From the NCBI RefSeq assembly GCF_001723175.1, contig NC_064653.1, positions 806,001 through 870,000 of the forward strand: 64,000 nucleotides of DNA, written 5' to 3'. The position numbers and the translations under genes are program-made. Positions 11,121 to 22,771 of the stretch are shown here, one piece after another (positions within the stretch are counted from its first letter, which is position 1; the number at the start of each line of letters is the position of its first letter). Under the pieces are notes generated by a model that was not told where the DNA came from, searched no databases, and saw nothing but the letters and a program-made list of their open reading frames with translations. The stretch comes from Penicillium oxalicum (Eukaryota > Ascomycota > Eurotiomycetes > Eurotiales > Aspergillaceae).

Positions 11121-13400
11121 ATGGTTGGGCTCTCTGGTCTTCCTGAGCCACCGCGATCAGAACCTATCCGACCTCCCCCATCCCAAGAGATACCTTCCTC
11201 CCCGCCTTCTGTCGCATCCGAAACTGCTGGTGGGCGCCGACAGCGAAAGCCACCGACGGTCACGCCGCGATCCTTTCGGCGCTTCTTTACGCCACGATCT
11301 TTACTGAATAGTGGCAATGCCAGCGGTGTGAAAACGAATCGGCAAGCCTTGAGAGCCCTCAACTCGCCCGCTGTCAATCGTCTGGGTCCAGCCTTTACTA
11401 GGTCCTCGAAGACAACCAGCCCCCAGACCTTTACCCATGGCTTACCGGAAGATTTCCCTCGTACTCCGAGTCGGAAAAGGAAAAACTCATTCTCTTCGGT
11501 TGTGTCACCTCTGCAGTCGTCGCCATTGAAAAAGGTTCGGATGCGTTCGCCAGTGTGCGACGACGTACAGCAAAGAGCCGTCCTCGGTGACATTGATATC
11601 ACGGCTGTGATCATTCGAGGCCGTGATTTATCACCACCCAGTCCGCCCAAACGTCGACCAGTGTCGCCTGTCAGCCGATCCAGGGTGCTGCAAACCTCAG
11701 GTTCCCTGTTCATGCGAACTCTTCAAGGTTCGCGCGCCAATCGCACGACAACTAGAGCAACAGTCGGAGCAGGTGTGTCTTTGGAGATAGAGATTTCAAG
11801 AATTTTGGAAGTTAACGTCAAATGAACAGGCTGGCAAGACCTCACCTCGAACTTCCATTCGCGCCCCGAAGACCGCCATTCCTGCTCAAGCTACGCTAAC
11901 GAAGGGCAACTGGCACTGCCATTCTGTAATGCATCTTGTAACAGTAAGTTTGCTCGGCCACGCGACAATGACCCAGCGTTCGGGAGCTGACAGTGCATAG
12001 CGAATTCTTTGGTCGCTGTTGGTGATGAAGAAGGTGGCATTCGTCTGTTAGACTCGTCTAAAGAAGACGAGCGAGGCTTTTCCAGCGCATATCTCGGATT
12101 TCGTCCCCACCTGAATTCTATTATGGATCTTGAATTCTCGTCGGACGATCTCTTGTTGGCTACCGCTTCCGGGGACCAAACGTCCTTGATCATCGACATG
12201 ACCACTCAGCGACCTATCCACTGCTTGAACAACCATGCTTCCTCAGTTAAGCGAGTTCAATTCCAGCCGGCTTCCAACAATAAGGTCCTGGCAACATGCA
12301 GCCGTGATGGAAATGTGAGCATCTGGGATCTCCGATGTAAGGGTATCGAGCGTCCATCATTGCAGGTTAGATGCTCAATGGAATCCGAATCCGAATCTGC
12401 CCACACCTCAGGGACCGCCAGGATGACATACCCTCAAGTCCTCAACACCATACACGGTGCACATGCGTACAGTACACCCCAAAAGGCCGTTTCAGAAAAG
12501 GTGGACGTGCCTCCGTTCGGTCGTTTCGACATTACCGTGACTTCGCTAGCGTTTCTTCCCCCGGGTCAAGAAAACCTTTTTGTCACCGCATCTGAAGCAA
12601 GCGCTAGCGTACGCCTTTGGGATCTGCGCACAGCACACAACAATCGGCGAGGTCGGCCCGTTCTGCCTCTCTCTACCTCTCGTGAGCCTGATAGTCACGT
12701 CAAGTACCGGCGATTCGGATTGACGTCCATGGCTTTCGGTGGAGATGGCGCCCGATTATACACCCTTTGTCGAGATGGAACCGTGTACACATACTCAACC
12801 TCTCACTTAGTTCTTGGGCACGCGCCTGAGCTGTCGTTGAATCATGCGCATCCCCGACGATCCGGGGGCTCTGACAAAGAGGGGTTGGGCCCCTTGTATG
12901 GATTCCGCCATCCGCGTCTTCAAGTGTCAACGTTCTATGTGAAGCTTGCGGTGCGCAAGGCTTCCCACGACCGCCCAGAGATTCTAGCCGTTGGTAGTAG
13001 CGATCAGTGCCCGATCCTGTTCCCTACGGATGAAAGATTCCTACAATCACCAGTGCAATCATATCCAACCGACCTACCCCCCACGCGGACATCACTTTTC
13101 ACGACTCGCTCTGGTCTCCGCCGTTCCAACTCGGGTGTTGGTCTTTCAGGGAGACTTGAGCACACAATTCCTATCTACGAATCAGGCACCCCTCTTGTTG
13201 AAGGCCATCAGAAAGAAGTTACGGGGATGTCTTGGACTGTGGACGGAGAGCTCATCACTGTCAGCGACGACTACTCTGCTCGTTGCTGGCGTGAAGGGCC
13301 TGAAGCTCGCGAGCTTCGACGGCAAGGCCACAAGGATGGCCGAGATTGGCAATGCGGATGGGCCGCCACAAAGGACTCATATGATGATGAAGACGAATGA
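11121..13400 (+). CDS. cdt2: WD40 protein, Cdt2/DTL-like CRL4 substrate receptor
   Basis: Three exons, 11121-11772, 11830-11943 and 12001-13400, with introns of 57 and 57 nt (donors GTGTGT and GTAAGT) and consistent phases; product 721 aa. Residues 1-217 are disordered, rich in Ser/Pro/Arg with basic clusters (RRFFTPRS). Exon 2 gives LPFCNASC followed by VAVGDEEGGIRLLD, the entry into the beta-propeller. WD repeats follow: SGDQTSLIIDM, CSRDGNVSIWDLRCKG, ASVRLWDLR, SWTVDGELITVSDDYSARCW. The two WDxR motifs (WDLR) are the type that docks on DDB1. The arrangement matches Cdt2, the receptor by which CRL4 ubiquitin ligase destroys Cdt1 and other PCNA-bound substrates in S phase. Another DDB1-binding WD40 protein is possible, but the order of motifs favours Cdt2. 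Confidence 0.8.
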
Positions 13401-13919
13401 TCTGTCAACTCTACACTTTATGCATACCGGCGGCGTTGTGTTTTCTTGGAGCTGTGGTGGTACATGAGCACATTTATTCGGCGCTTAAAGGGACACTGGT
13501 TTATTTTACTCTTAGCGCGTCATACCCTTCCGCCTTATTAGCATTTGTTTCGTTTTATGTTACATGCTGTTTACCGTATATTCATGAATTAATTCTGAAT
13601 ACTCAGTCGATAACTACCAAGATTTTCCTGTTCTCTCTTAGTCCTCCCTGGCCGAGAATTTAGTGTGAAAGGATTACCGCGTCACTTTTCAATCTTGTAC
13701 AATACCAACCTCAGTTCAAGTTGTCGTGTTGACCAGTCGGGCCTTTCTTTCCTGCTACTTCTCTCGAGTACAGTATGCGCCTATGCGGCGGCGATAAGCG
13801 GTCCACTGGGCGATAAACGTCCGGCGGCAGCGCCAAAGAAAAAAAAAGTTCCGCCGACTCGCCGAGAGTTCGCAACGCCTCCGCCTCAACACCGCAATTT
13901 TCGAGACTCATATCCCATC
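13401..13919. other. intergenic between Cdt2-like and CCDC137-like genes
   Basis: AT-rich 3' region of the Cdt2-like gene up to about 13660, then the GC-richer promoter and leader of the next plus-strand gene. No coding potential was recognised. Confidence 0.45.
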
Positions 13920-15006
13920 ATGCCTCACAAGCATAAGAGACGTGATAAAGATGACTCGTATGTGATACTGAAATGTCTCGAGTTGAATGCCTGAACTAAT
14001 CACGAAATATCGCCACAGTCACTTCGATCTGCCCCCCTCGGTGATTGCGAAGGCACTTCCAGTCCGCGACCAGCAAGCGAAGCCGAAATCTGGGAAAAAA
14101 GGTCACTCTGGCAACAAGCCTCAACCGCAGCAACAGACGAATGCGAAACCTGCAAAGGCCCCAGCGACGTCGCGCCGCAAGAATGCGGCAGAATTAGATA
14201 CCCCCAAGGCCTTCCAGCGGCTGATGCAATATGCCAGCACGGGGAAGCGTCTCTCGGGATTGGATAACGGCGAGAAAAAGCAAGGAAACAAGAAGCGCAA
14301 GCGTGAAGAAGCAGACAGTAAAGCTCAGTCTTCTAAAAAACCTGCGCAGGAGAAAGCTCAACCACCGACGGCGAGTGACGACAAGGATGCCAAGAAAGCC
14401 ATGCCAAAGATCCTTCCTGGCGAAAGACTGGCTGACTTTGCGGCGCGCGTGGATCGTGAGCTTCCCTTGTCAGCGATGACAAAATCCAGCTCGGGCGCAC
14501 CCAAGGTCAAAGACCACAAGATGACCAAACACGAGAAACATCTTCGCCGTCTACAGGCTGGATGGCGTGAGGAGGACGCCAAGATTAAGGAGCGTGAGCA
14601 AGCTGAACGTGAAGAACGTGAAGCTGAGATGGAAGAGCAACTTGAGATTTTGAAGCAATGGGAGGCAGAGGCACGAGGTGGAAAAGCCAAGAAGAAAGGA
14701 ACTGTGGCAAAGAAAAAGAAGAAGGGCTCCAATGGAGCCGACGACAGTGGTGATGACGACCCTGATCCCTGGGCGAAGCTAAAGAAACGCGACAAGGAGA
14801 GGCGGGTCAATCCGTTTGACGTTGCGCAAGCACCACCGCAATTGACGAAACCGCGGGAGATTTTCAAGGTTCGAGGGGGAGCGATGGTGGATGTTGCCAA
14901 TGTCCCGAACGCCGTTGGCAGTTTGAGACGACGAGAGGAATTGGCTAGCGAGCGAAAGAATATTGTCGAGGAGTATCGACGACTGATGGCCGAAAGGAGA
15001 CAGTGA
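13920..15006 (+). CDS. lysine-rich, probably nucleolar protein, CCDC137-like
   Basis: Two exons: a 38-nt first exon (13920-13957, MPHKHKRRDKDDS) spliced over a 61-nt intron (GTATGT donor, CTAAT branch, CCACAG acceptor) to 14019-15006; 341 aa. The tiny first exon was found by phase matching and gives a smooth MPHKHKRRDKDDS-HFDLPPS junction. The protein is highly basic with several Lys-rich clusters that look like nuclear/nucleolar signals, an acidic spot near residue 260, and a Glu/Arg-rich helical stretch (about residues 190-235) likely to form a coiled coil. The motif PKILPGERLADFAARVDREL and the C-terminal segment PREIFKV...ERKNIVEEYRRLMAERRQ resemble human CCDC137 in order and spacing. That relation is my judgement from pattern and is not proven; function in the fungus is unknown. 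Confidence 0.85.
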
Positions 15007-15194
15007 AAGGTGCTCGTGCTCCTGAAATTGGAAGAGTCTTTTAGTATATATACTACTGTATATAATCTCATTCACATGCAGTTGCATTCGCGTTATCGGT
15101 GGTCACATCCGCTGCTTTTTTTTCATCTCTATTTAATATTCAATTAGATGTGATTTTAATGGTATTTGGACATGATAAGGACCTAGTAGCAGAT

Positions 15195-17188
15195 TTAGTG
15201 GCCGTGGCCATCATCTTGCTTCTGCTCCGGGTCCAGCTTGATGATTGTGTCAATACGCATGATAGCAATGCAAGCTTCGACAGCACTCTTCAACTGCTTG
15301 ATCTTGCTCATGCTGGGCTCCAAAACACCAGCCTTCAGCGTGTCATGAACGCGACCCTTCGTGAGATCCAATCCATAATTGCGGTATGTCTTCTTCTTAG
15401 CGATGGCCTTTTCCTCCTCGTTCGCGTCACCGTCCTGCACACGCTGTGACAGAGCGTGACGAACACGGAGCTGAGCAACCAACTCAGAAGAATCCTTAGC
15501 AGCGTTCACCGCAAGAGTCTTAGGAATGATCAGCAGAGATTGGGCGAATTCGCCGATGGCAAGCTGCTCGCGAGAGCCCTGAAGCAAAATTAGATCAAAT
15601 ACACATGAGTCATCGTGTGGGAATTACGTACCACTGTGACAGCAAACTCTTCCAGGTAAATGTGAAGGGCGGTTTCCACGGCACCGCCACCGGGTACGAT
15701 ACTGCCGCTCTCTAGGGTGCGCTTGATGGCGCACAGCGAGTCGTGAACAGAGCGCTCCATCTCATCCAGACTGTACTCGTTGGCTCCACGGAGAATGATA
15801 GAGGCAGAGCTGTGAGCCTTGGTTCCCTTGACCAAGATGCACTCATCATCAGAGATTCGCTCCTGAGCAACCTCCTCGGCGTGACCCAGGTAAGAGGCTT
15901 CGAATTTCTCATCACCATTCAGGTCCGATAGAGTGCTGACGAGCGTAGCACCAGTGGCCTTGGCGATGCGGCGGAGATCCTCCTTCTTGCAGCGACGGAC
16001 AGCCATGGCGCCCTTCTCGACAAATGCCTTCAACACCATGTCGTCAATGCCCTTGGTGGTCAAAATCACGTTGGCACCGGACTTGAGAATCATCTCGACG
16101 CGCTCGAGAACGATACCAGCCTCACGTTGCCGAATCTTCTCAAGCTGATCAGGATCATCCACAGTGATTTGAACACCCAGCTTCATGCGTTCTTTCTGCA
16201 AGTTCATATCCAAGCAGGCAATCTTGGCATCGGTGATACGGGTCTTCATGGCTTGGCTGGCCACGGTGCAGTTAAGAGCATATCCGTTGACCAGAACCGA
16301 CTCCGTGCCACTCTTTCCGTGTGCCTTGAGAAGGTTGACAGCCTTAACAGGGTACTTGACCTCGCCCCTCTGGTTTGTTGACTTGACCTGCAGCATGGCA
16401 TCCACGCACATGTTTGCAAAGAAATCCGAATCCGAACCAATGATTTTACTCGACATGGAGGTCTTCGCAATATTCACCAAGCTGTCTCTGCCGAGATTAT
16501 CCACCTTTGTCGTCACATTCTCGTTCATGTACTTCACGGCTTCGCGCAGGGCAAGACGGTATCCGTTGATGATGGTAGTGGGGTGTATGCGGTTTTTCAT
16601 CAGCTCATTTCCTCTCCGCAGAAGCTCCGAGGCAATGAGGACAACTGAAGTTGTACCGTCGCCGACCTGAGAGTGTCAGCAAGCATGACGTGAAAATTTG
16701 CATGTCTCGGCGGTGTCTCAAACTCCATACCTCCTTGTCTTGCTGCTGGGCCAAATCCACCAGGATCTTGCCCGCAGGGTGCTCAATGTCGAGCAGCGAA
16801 AGAATCGTAGCGCCGTCATTCGTCACAGTCACATCCTGATAGTGCAATCATCGGTTAGAAGTGAGCTTTGTATCTTCGCGGGGTATTTGGGGAGCGGTAT
16901 ACCCCTATGTCGTCCACCATCATCTTGTCCAGACCGGAGGGTCCAAAGGAGCTCTTGATAACATTGGAAATTGCCTGAGTCGCCAGAACTTCAAGATGTT
17001 AACTAAACATATTCGAACCGACATCAATCTCAGAAAACTTACCATTCTGCTCTCGGACATCGGCACCGGTGATTTTCTGCCCACCCAAGACTGTGTGCAT
17101 ACTGCGTTAGCGCAATCTTTTGATTTTCGGAGCAGGGCAACTTACAAAGGGTGTCCGCATTTCGCGGAGCCTCAAAAATGCCTGCCAT
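15195..17188 (-). CDS. TCP1: T-complex protein 1 subunit alpha (CCT1/TCP1)
   Basis: Six exons on the minus strand: 17188-17146, 17090-17043, 16988-16903, 16835-16731, 16666-15632 and 15578-15195. All junctions keep phase and give a 566-aa protein, the expected size for the alpha subunit of the cytosolic group II chaperonin. Key motifs are [13 protein letters not shown] and [12 protein letters not shown] near the N-terminus, GDGTTSVV (nucleotide binding), and [12 protein letters not shown] in the C-terminal equatorial domain. The apical domain includes [22 protein letters not shown], typical of the alpha subunit and not of CCT2-8. CCT folds actin and tubulin in the cytosol. Most introns cluster in the first 20% of the gene, which is common in Eurotiales. 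It shares a short divergent promoter with the prolyl-tRNA synthetase gene. Confidence 0.95.
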
Positions 17189-17423
17189 AGCTGATATGGT
17201 ATCGAACAAGAGGACTCTCAGGTGCAAAGGCAGAGCTCTTCTAAGGCGGACGGGGGGTTTTGGTCGGAGGGCCACACTAAAAGTTCTGCCGTATCAAAGC
17301 GGTGTCGAAGATAACATCCCACTTTTTATTGAAGGAGTCATACTTCGACATAATTCATTCTACCCCTCTTCTCGAGATTGGATCGCTCTCCTTCAATTAG
17401 CCAGGCGCTCGCTTCCTCTCACT
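17189..17423. promoter_or_regulatory. compact divergent promoter, TCP1 / prolyl-tRNA synthetase
   Basis: Only 235 bases separate the ATG of TCP1 (minus) from that of the ProRS gene (plus), so both core promoters and leaders must fit here. The ProRS side is pyrimidine-rich. Individual sites are not assigned. Confidence 0.55.
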
Positions 17424-19503
17424 ATGGCTAGCCAAACTCCCACCGATAACGTCCCCGCAGGCGACGCTGCTCCCACAAGCCTGCCTGACCGTACCCAGAA
17501 CCCCGCCGACGGACAGGCGGGCGAATCCAAGAACGCCGCGAAGAAGGCCGAAAAGGCGGCGAAAATGGCTGCTGCCAAGGCTGAGAAGGCCGCTAAGCAC
17601 GCAGCAGGTGTGAAGTCTGAGAAGAAGGAAACCAAGAAAGCGCCTAAGAAGAAGGTTGATGGTGCTGCGCTTATCGGCATTGATGCGGCGAAGGAGGAGA
17701 ACTTCCCAGACTGGTACCAGCAGGTCCTGACGAAGGGTAAGACAAGAATATCCCTCCTAAAGAGCAGATTGTTAACTATTTCGAAGGAGACATGTTGGAC
17801 TACTATGATGTGTCGGGCTGCTTCATTCTGAAGGTGAGTTGATCCTCTCCCTGAGTCAGTCGCGTGCCCCGCAGCTAATGCGCATGCGCGACAGCCCGCT
17901 TCATACTTTATCTGGGAGGAGATCCAAGACTGGTTCAACAAGAAGATCAAGAAGATGGGAGTCAAGAACTGCTCATTCCCACTGTTCGTGACCGAGGATG
18001 TGTTGCAGCGCGAGAAGGATCACATTGAGGGCTTCGCTGCCGAGGTCGCCTGGGTGACTCATGCGTAAGAACCCTTCGATTTGGATATTGGCATAGCCAT
18101 ATACTGACTGCACGCCTGCTTAGTGGTTCGACTCCTTTGGAGAAGAAGATCGCCATTCGTCCCACCTCCGAGACTGTCATGTACCCATATTACTCAAAGT
18201 GGATTCGCAGCCATCGCGATCTGCCCCTGCGATTGAACCAATGGAACTCTGTTGTTCGATGGGAGTTCAAGAATCCCCAGCCTTTCCTCCGCACGCGTGA
18301 GTTCCTTTGGCAAGAGGGCCACACAGCGCACTTGACCGAGGAAGCCGCCCGAAAGGAAGTCTTGCAGATTCTTGACTGGTATGCCGACATCTATTCCGAG
18401 CTTTTGGCCGTCCCTGTGGTCAAGGGTCAGAAGACAGAGAAGGAGAAGTTTGCTGGAGGTCTCTACACCACTACTGTTGAGGGATACATTCCTGCTACCG
18501 GACGTGGCATCCAGGGTGGTACTTCTCACGGTCTTGGTCAGAACTTCAGTAAGATGTTCAACATCACCGTTGAGGACCCCTCTGCCAAGTCTGGTGAGCA
18601 GAAGGATCCTCTGCATGTCTGGCAGAATTCGTGGGGTCTGTCGACCCGTACCCTCGGTGTCATGGTCATGATCCACAGTGACAACAAGGGTCTGATTCTG
18701 CCTCCCCGAGTTGCTGAGACTCAGGTTGTCATTGTTCCTGTCGGCATCACTGCGAAGAGCACTGAGGAGGACCGGGAGAAGCTCAATGCCGAGATTGATG
18801 GCTTAGTTGCGGTCCTTGAAGCTGCTGGTGTGCGTGTTCAGAGCGATAAGCGTGAAGGCTACTCTCCCGGCTGGAAGTTCAACCAGTGGGAGCTTCGCGG
18901 AGTGCCCCTTCGCCTTGAGTTTGGTCCAGGCGAGTCCGCTGGCCACTTCGTCACTACTGCTCGTCGTGACATCCCTGGCAAGGATGGAAAGTCAACCCTT
19001 CCTGTGGCTGACTTGGTCAGCGGCGTCACTGCGCTCTTGGAGACTATCCACACCGATATGTACAACCGAGCCGATGCCGAGTTCAAGGCCCACCGCCCTC
19101 AGATTACGAACTGGGATGAGTTCACTCCTGCGTTGAATGCCAAGAATGTGAGTGCCACCGCTTTCGCTTTCCATTCTATATTTACGACCCAGTACTAACG
19201 ATTGCAGCTTTGTCTTGTTCCTTTCTGTCTTCAAATGGACTGCGAAGACTCGATCAAAAACCAGAGTGCCCGTAAGGCCGAGGAAGAGTCTGGCGAAGTC
19301 ACTGATGCCAAGGCTCCTTCCATGGGTGCCAAGAGTGTGAGTAACGATTGTGCTAGTTTGCATCAACAACCAACTGATCTTTTGTATAGCTCTGCATTCC
19401 CTTCGAACAGCCTGAAGGCATTGAGCCTGGCGTCACCAAGTGCATCAACCCCAGCTGCTCGAACTTCGCCGAGAAGTGGTGCTTGTTCGGTCGCTCTTAC
19501 TAA
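17424..19503 (+). CDS. cytosolic prolyl-tRNA synthetase
   Basis: Six exons: 17424-17736, 17787-17833, 17895-18064, 18124-19147, 19208-19336 and 19390-19503. Phases agree throughout and give 598 aa. The first ~85 residues are Lys/Ala-rich ([20 protein letters not shown]), a charged helix common in eukaryotic cytosolic synthetases. The class II core follows: [17 protein letters not shown], motif 2 region [45 protein letters not shown] and motif 3 [10 protein letters not shown]. The C-terminal domain has the Cys residues of the eukaryotic-type zinc-binding extension and ends in FGRSY, a hallmark of this ProRS type. It charges tRNA-Pro with proline. No bacterial-type editing INS domain is present in the core. 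The 47-nt exon 2 was placed by phase and by continuity of [15 protein letters not shown]. Confidence 0.96.
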
Positions 19504-20602
19504 GTCAACCGGTCGATCGTCAAGTTGTCGTGCAAATATCATATCCACCATAGCTTTTTCTTGATAAAGTATGGCACCTTTTTTCCTTGTTCATTTTATG
19601 AGTGGCGATTGCGGTTGAAGCTTTGCGAAGTCACCACACTAGGTCGGACTTTGGACGCGGGGGAGATTCACCCTGAAGTGATAACATCTCTTTTACTTTA
19701 AATATTCTATCATTATCGTTGATTTGGAGTCAGGAGCTGGGGATGGACTGAGGGGGGTGGCTAGTTTCGATGAGCTTATGAGCAGCAATGAGCGATGCCT
19801 TCTGTGTTCGTGTCCCTAGAGCGAAGATATCCCGAACATACTAAAGTCAAAAAACCTACCTGGGAGGTGGACAAATGTATGCGCATATGTAAAAGTTTCA
19901 TTGCAGTCTATTTAGCAATCCTAACAACCATTAACGAGGCATAAAAGAACTTAATTTTAGGTCCTCTCTCTCCGAAGGGCGTTCATTACCCATGAATGTT
20001 GAGTGGTTGGCAAACTTGCAATTTGGGGAAGCGGCGATAGTCACGTCCAGGAGTTACTTTACGCAGCTGCAGCAACTTCGTTGCAGGGCAAGATTGCGAC
20101 CCTTTATTCGTATACACAGAATCACACCACTTTTAAACAACCAAGGCTTCGTGAACGAAAGTCAGTTGAAGAGAACGGGTCAGACGGCAGATACTAGTCT
20201 TATCCGGAAGCAAGTACACACCAAGGAAACGAGCGGGCAGACTAGACTACGCGCCAGTAGAATGAGAGCCGGTTTGAGATCAGTAGCCAGAATAGAGTGG
20301 TCCACAATATAATATTGAGTGTAAAGGATCATGACGAGGGATCATCATAAGGAATTATTCTTTAGTATGAGAGAGAGTAATGTGCAGGGAAAGGGTACCG
20401 GCTGGAAGCAGAGCGATCGTTTTAGCGATTGTAAAAGGCTGAAGTTGTGTAGGTTGAGAGAGAGACAGAGGAATTGGGGTGGAGGTCAGTTGAGAGGTGG
20501 TCGCTGGGAGAACCAGACATGCTTTCTATGTCAGATTTTGAAGTGGTATATTTGTCTTCTTTGGCATGCACTAAGCAGAATACTAGAGATTTGCTCCAGC
20601 GG
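19504..20602. other. intergenic, 3' ends of ProRS and the 722-aa gene
   Basis: Two convergent genes end here. The sequence is AT-richer with only short frames. No RNA gene or repeat was recognised. Confidence 0.45.
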
Positions 20603-22771
20603 TCAAGATGTCCGCACGGGGGAACTACCGCGAGGCTGGGTGGGATCCAAAGGGGCTAAGGCTGGCGAGTCGTATTTGCCTCGATTTGAGCGCCTGGGCC
20701 AGTTGATAAGCCTGTGGGCCTCAGGTGCCATGGAAGAGTCGATCAAATATCGGACGTTATTTTCATCAACAGCATTGACCTGCACACGGGGAGGCGACAC
20801 GTCGACACTTGGAAGGTGGATGATATCATCGTCGCTTTCTTCGTGCGCCTCACTGTTCTGCCAGCTATGTGAAGAGAAGGACTGCGCTTGAAGACAATGA
20901 ACGGATGCAATGCTATCCGGAGTGATAGGCTCCTTCGAGTTCACACGAACGACACTCAAGGTTTTGGGTGTCGGTTCCTGGCGCTGAAGCTTCCGGAGGG
21001 ACTTGGAACGTTTCGGACAGGAGGAATCGAGCTTTCCGCTACTGGCATCGCGAAGTACATCCATGTAGCTCAGATATGGAACGGTGGCGGCATCCTGCGT
21101 TGCGTTCTTATCAACGAGAAGCTCCGAGGAGGGAGGCGGGGCGTCTGTGTGTCGTCTGCGTGACGATGAGAGTGAGACTCTGCGAAACAGGCCCTCATGA
21201 GGCTTGGATGAGACACTTATGGACGTGCTTCGTCGGTCTTCGGCACTTCTGCTCGGCTTTTTGAACGAGGCTTTCCTCATTAATTTTGAAAAGGACCTGT
21301 TCGAAAGACTACGGCCCAGTCCTGGGCCAGTGGGCTGAGGCGGACGATCAAACATCTCTTGATCTGGGGTTGGGGTGAAAAGAGGACCTGGGACTGGAAG
21401 AGAGACCCTCTTGAATGCGTCGTGGGAATTGATCTCTCGAACTATGGCATCTTGCAGGGTCTCATACGTCGGATGAGTGCTAATTTCCTGGGTCGAGAAG
21501 CTCGCCTTGCTGAGAAGATCCATCATTTCAGCGACCTTGAAACCTGGTGAAGGGTCGGGGGGACTCGACTCAGGCAGAGGACTGTGCATAATCTCAGCAA
21601 TGCTAGGAGCCGGATTATCCTCGAATGCCGAGGGCGTAGGAGGTTGAATGGCGCGATGCGTGATTTTCGGCCGACCCCGGGCTGCTAGCTCCGTGTTGAT
21701 CGACAAATCTCGCACATTCCTTCGGGAACCAGTCAACCCAGACGAAGAAGGCGACAATGAATTGGAGATCGAGGGTGAGGTCGAGCCGTTTGTACTGTCT
21801 GGTCGCTGCACAAAAAACCGCTCCCTGCAAATCTCACGCCTATTCTCTGTTTCATCGATGGTGAGAGGAAGCGTGGGGCTATCCGGCAAGGGCCTATTGC
21901 TCCATCGCTGGCCGCGTTTATAGGCTGGTGGAATGCCCAAGAATTGTGTTGGAGAATCCAGTGATTTGTCGACGTTTTCATCCGACAACAAACTTGGCAC
22001 TGATTTCCATTGCCGGAGTTTGGCCTCCGAGCAACTTGACGAATCATCCACGGTGGAGCCTGAAAAGATGGTAGTGGCTCGCAGGTCGCCATCAGAGGTC
22101 CAATTGAGATTTCCCATGGTCCGCTTTCTTCGTGACTCTGAAGCGAGATTGCGAACTTTTCCTGGTGTGGGAGCAGGAAATTGAGAACTCGGTGATGGCA
22201 GTGTTATGGATTCTTTGCAATACTTCGCGATATTTCTGTCCGCAACATCCTCCTGGAAAAGAGCAGAGACAGTCCGGGAGCTTGTGAGTCCACTTCGATG
22301 CTGTATGCGTAGAAACCTTGTCATGTTACGCTCCGCGATGTCCTCATTGTAAATCCTCGCTCTGGGCGGCGCATGCGAAGAGCTGAAATCGCCAGGATGA
22401 TCGTTCGGCGCAATAGCGGCCATCAAATCAACATGCCGAGCACTAGGAACTACACCAACAACGTTCTTTGGTGTGGCCGGTGTGTGCTGCAACTCTGCAT
22501 TCGGGTCCAGAGTTTGATTTAGATGCTCGAAATGACTGTCGATTTGATCGAATTGGTTTGCCCAATTATCCTCTGGTGTGCCCCTCCAGCCAAAAGAGAG
22601 AGAGCATGGGGATTGAGGACTACCGGGTGAAACACTTGACCGTTTCGGTTGGACTGGTGATCGAACGTTATCCATACATGGTTTTTGTGAGGCTGTGTCC
22701 TCGCAGTCGGGTCCGTTCGACTTGCGAGTCAACCTGCGCTCCGTAGAAAAAATTTTCTTTAAAGCCACCAT
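20603..22771 (-). CDS. serine-rich disordered protein of unknown function, 722 aa
   Basis: Uninterrupted 722-codon frame with ATG at 22771 in good context. I do not recognise the family. The composition is rich in Ser, Pro, Arg and Asn with many SP/TP dipeptides, which would be sites for proline-directed kinases. Basic patches occur (RSFSKLMRKASFKKPSR near residue 515; RRVSLSSSRRRH near 550), and a few short hydrophobic motifs stand out, e.g. PSIAEIMHSPLPESSPPD and VAEMMDLLSKASF, which could be helical docking sites. Two similar segments near residues 144-155 and 172-182, IYNEDIAERNMTRFLR and LFQEDVADRNIAKYC, form an internal repeat (x-x-EDIA-x-RN-x-x-R/K). No signal peptide, membrane segment or catalytic motif is visible. 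It is probably a regulatory or scaffold protein; function is not inferred. Confidence 0.85.
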   Translation of the reverse strand: MVALKKIFSTERRLTRKSNGPDCEDTASQKPCMDNVRSPVQPKRSSVSPGSPQSPCSLSFGWRGTPEDNWANQFDQIDSHFEHLNQTLDPNAELQHTPATPKNVVGVVPSARHVDLMAAIAPNDHPGDFSSSHAPPRARIYNEDIAERNMTRFLRIQHRSGLTSSRTVSALFQEDVADRNIAKYCKESITLPSPSSQFPAPTPGKVRNLASESRRKRTMGNLNWTSDGDLRATTIFSGSTVDDSSSCSEAKLRQWKSVPSLLSDENVDKSLDSPTQFLGIPPAYKRGQRWSNRPLPDSPTLPLTIDETENRREICRERFFVQRPDSTNGSTSPSISNSLSPSSSGLTGSRRNVRDLSINTELAARGRPKITHRAIQPPTPSAFEDNPAPSIAEIMHSPLPESSPPDPSPGFKVAEMMDLLSKASFSTQEISTHPTYETLQDAIVREINSHDAFKRVSLPVPGPLFTPTPDQEMFDRPPQPTGPGLGRSLSNRSFSKLMRKASFKKPSRSAEDRRSTSISVSSKPHEGLFRRVSLSSSRRRHTDAPPPSSELLVDKNATQDAATVPYLSYMDVLRDASSGKLDSSCPKRSKSLRKLQRQEPTPKTLSVVRVNSKEPITPDSIASVHCLQAQSFSSHSWQNSEAHEESDDDIIHLPSVDVSPPRVQVNAVDENNVRYLIDSSMAPEAHRLINWPRRSNRGKYDSPALAPLDPTQPRGSSPVRTS

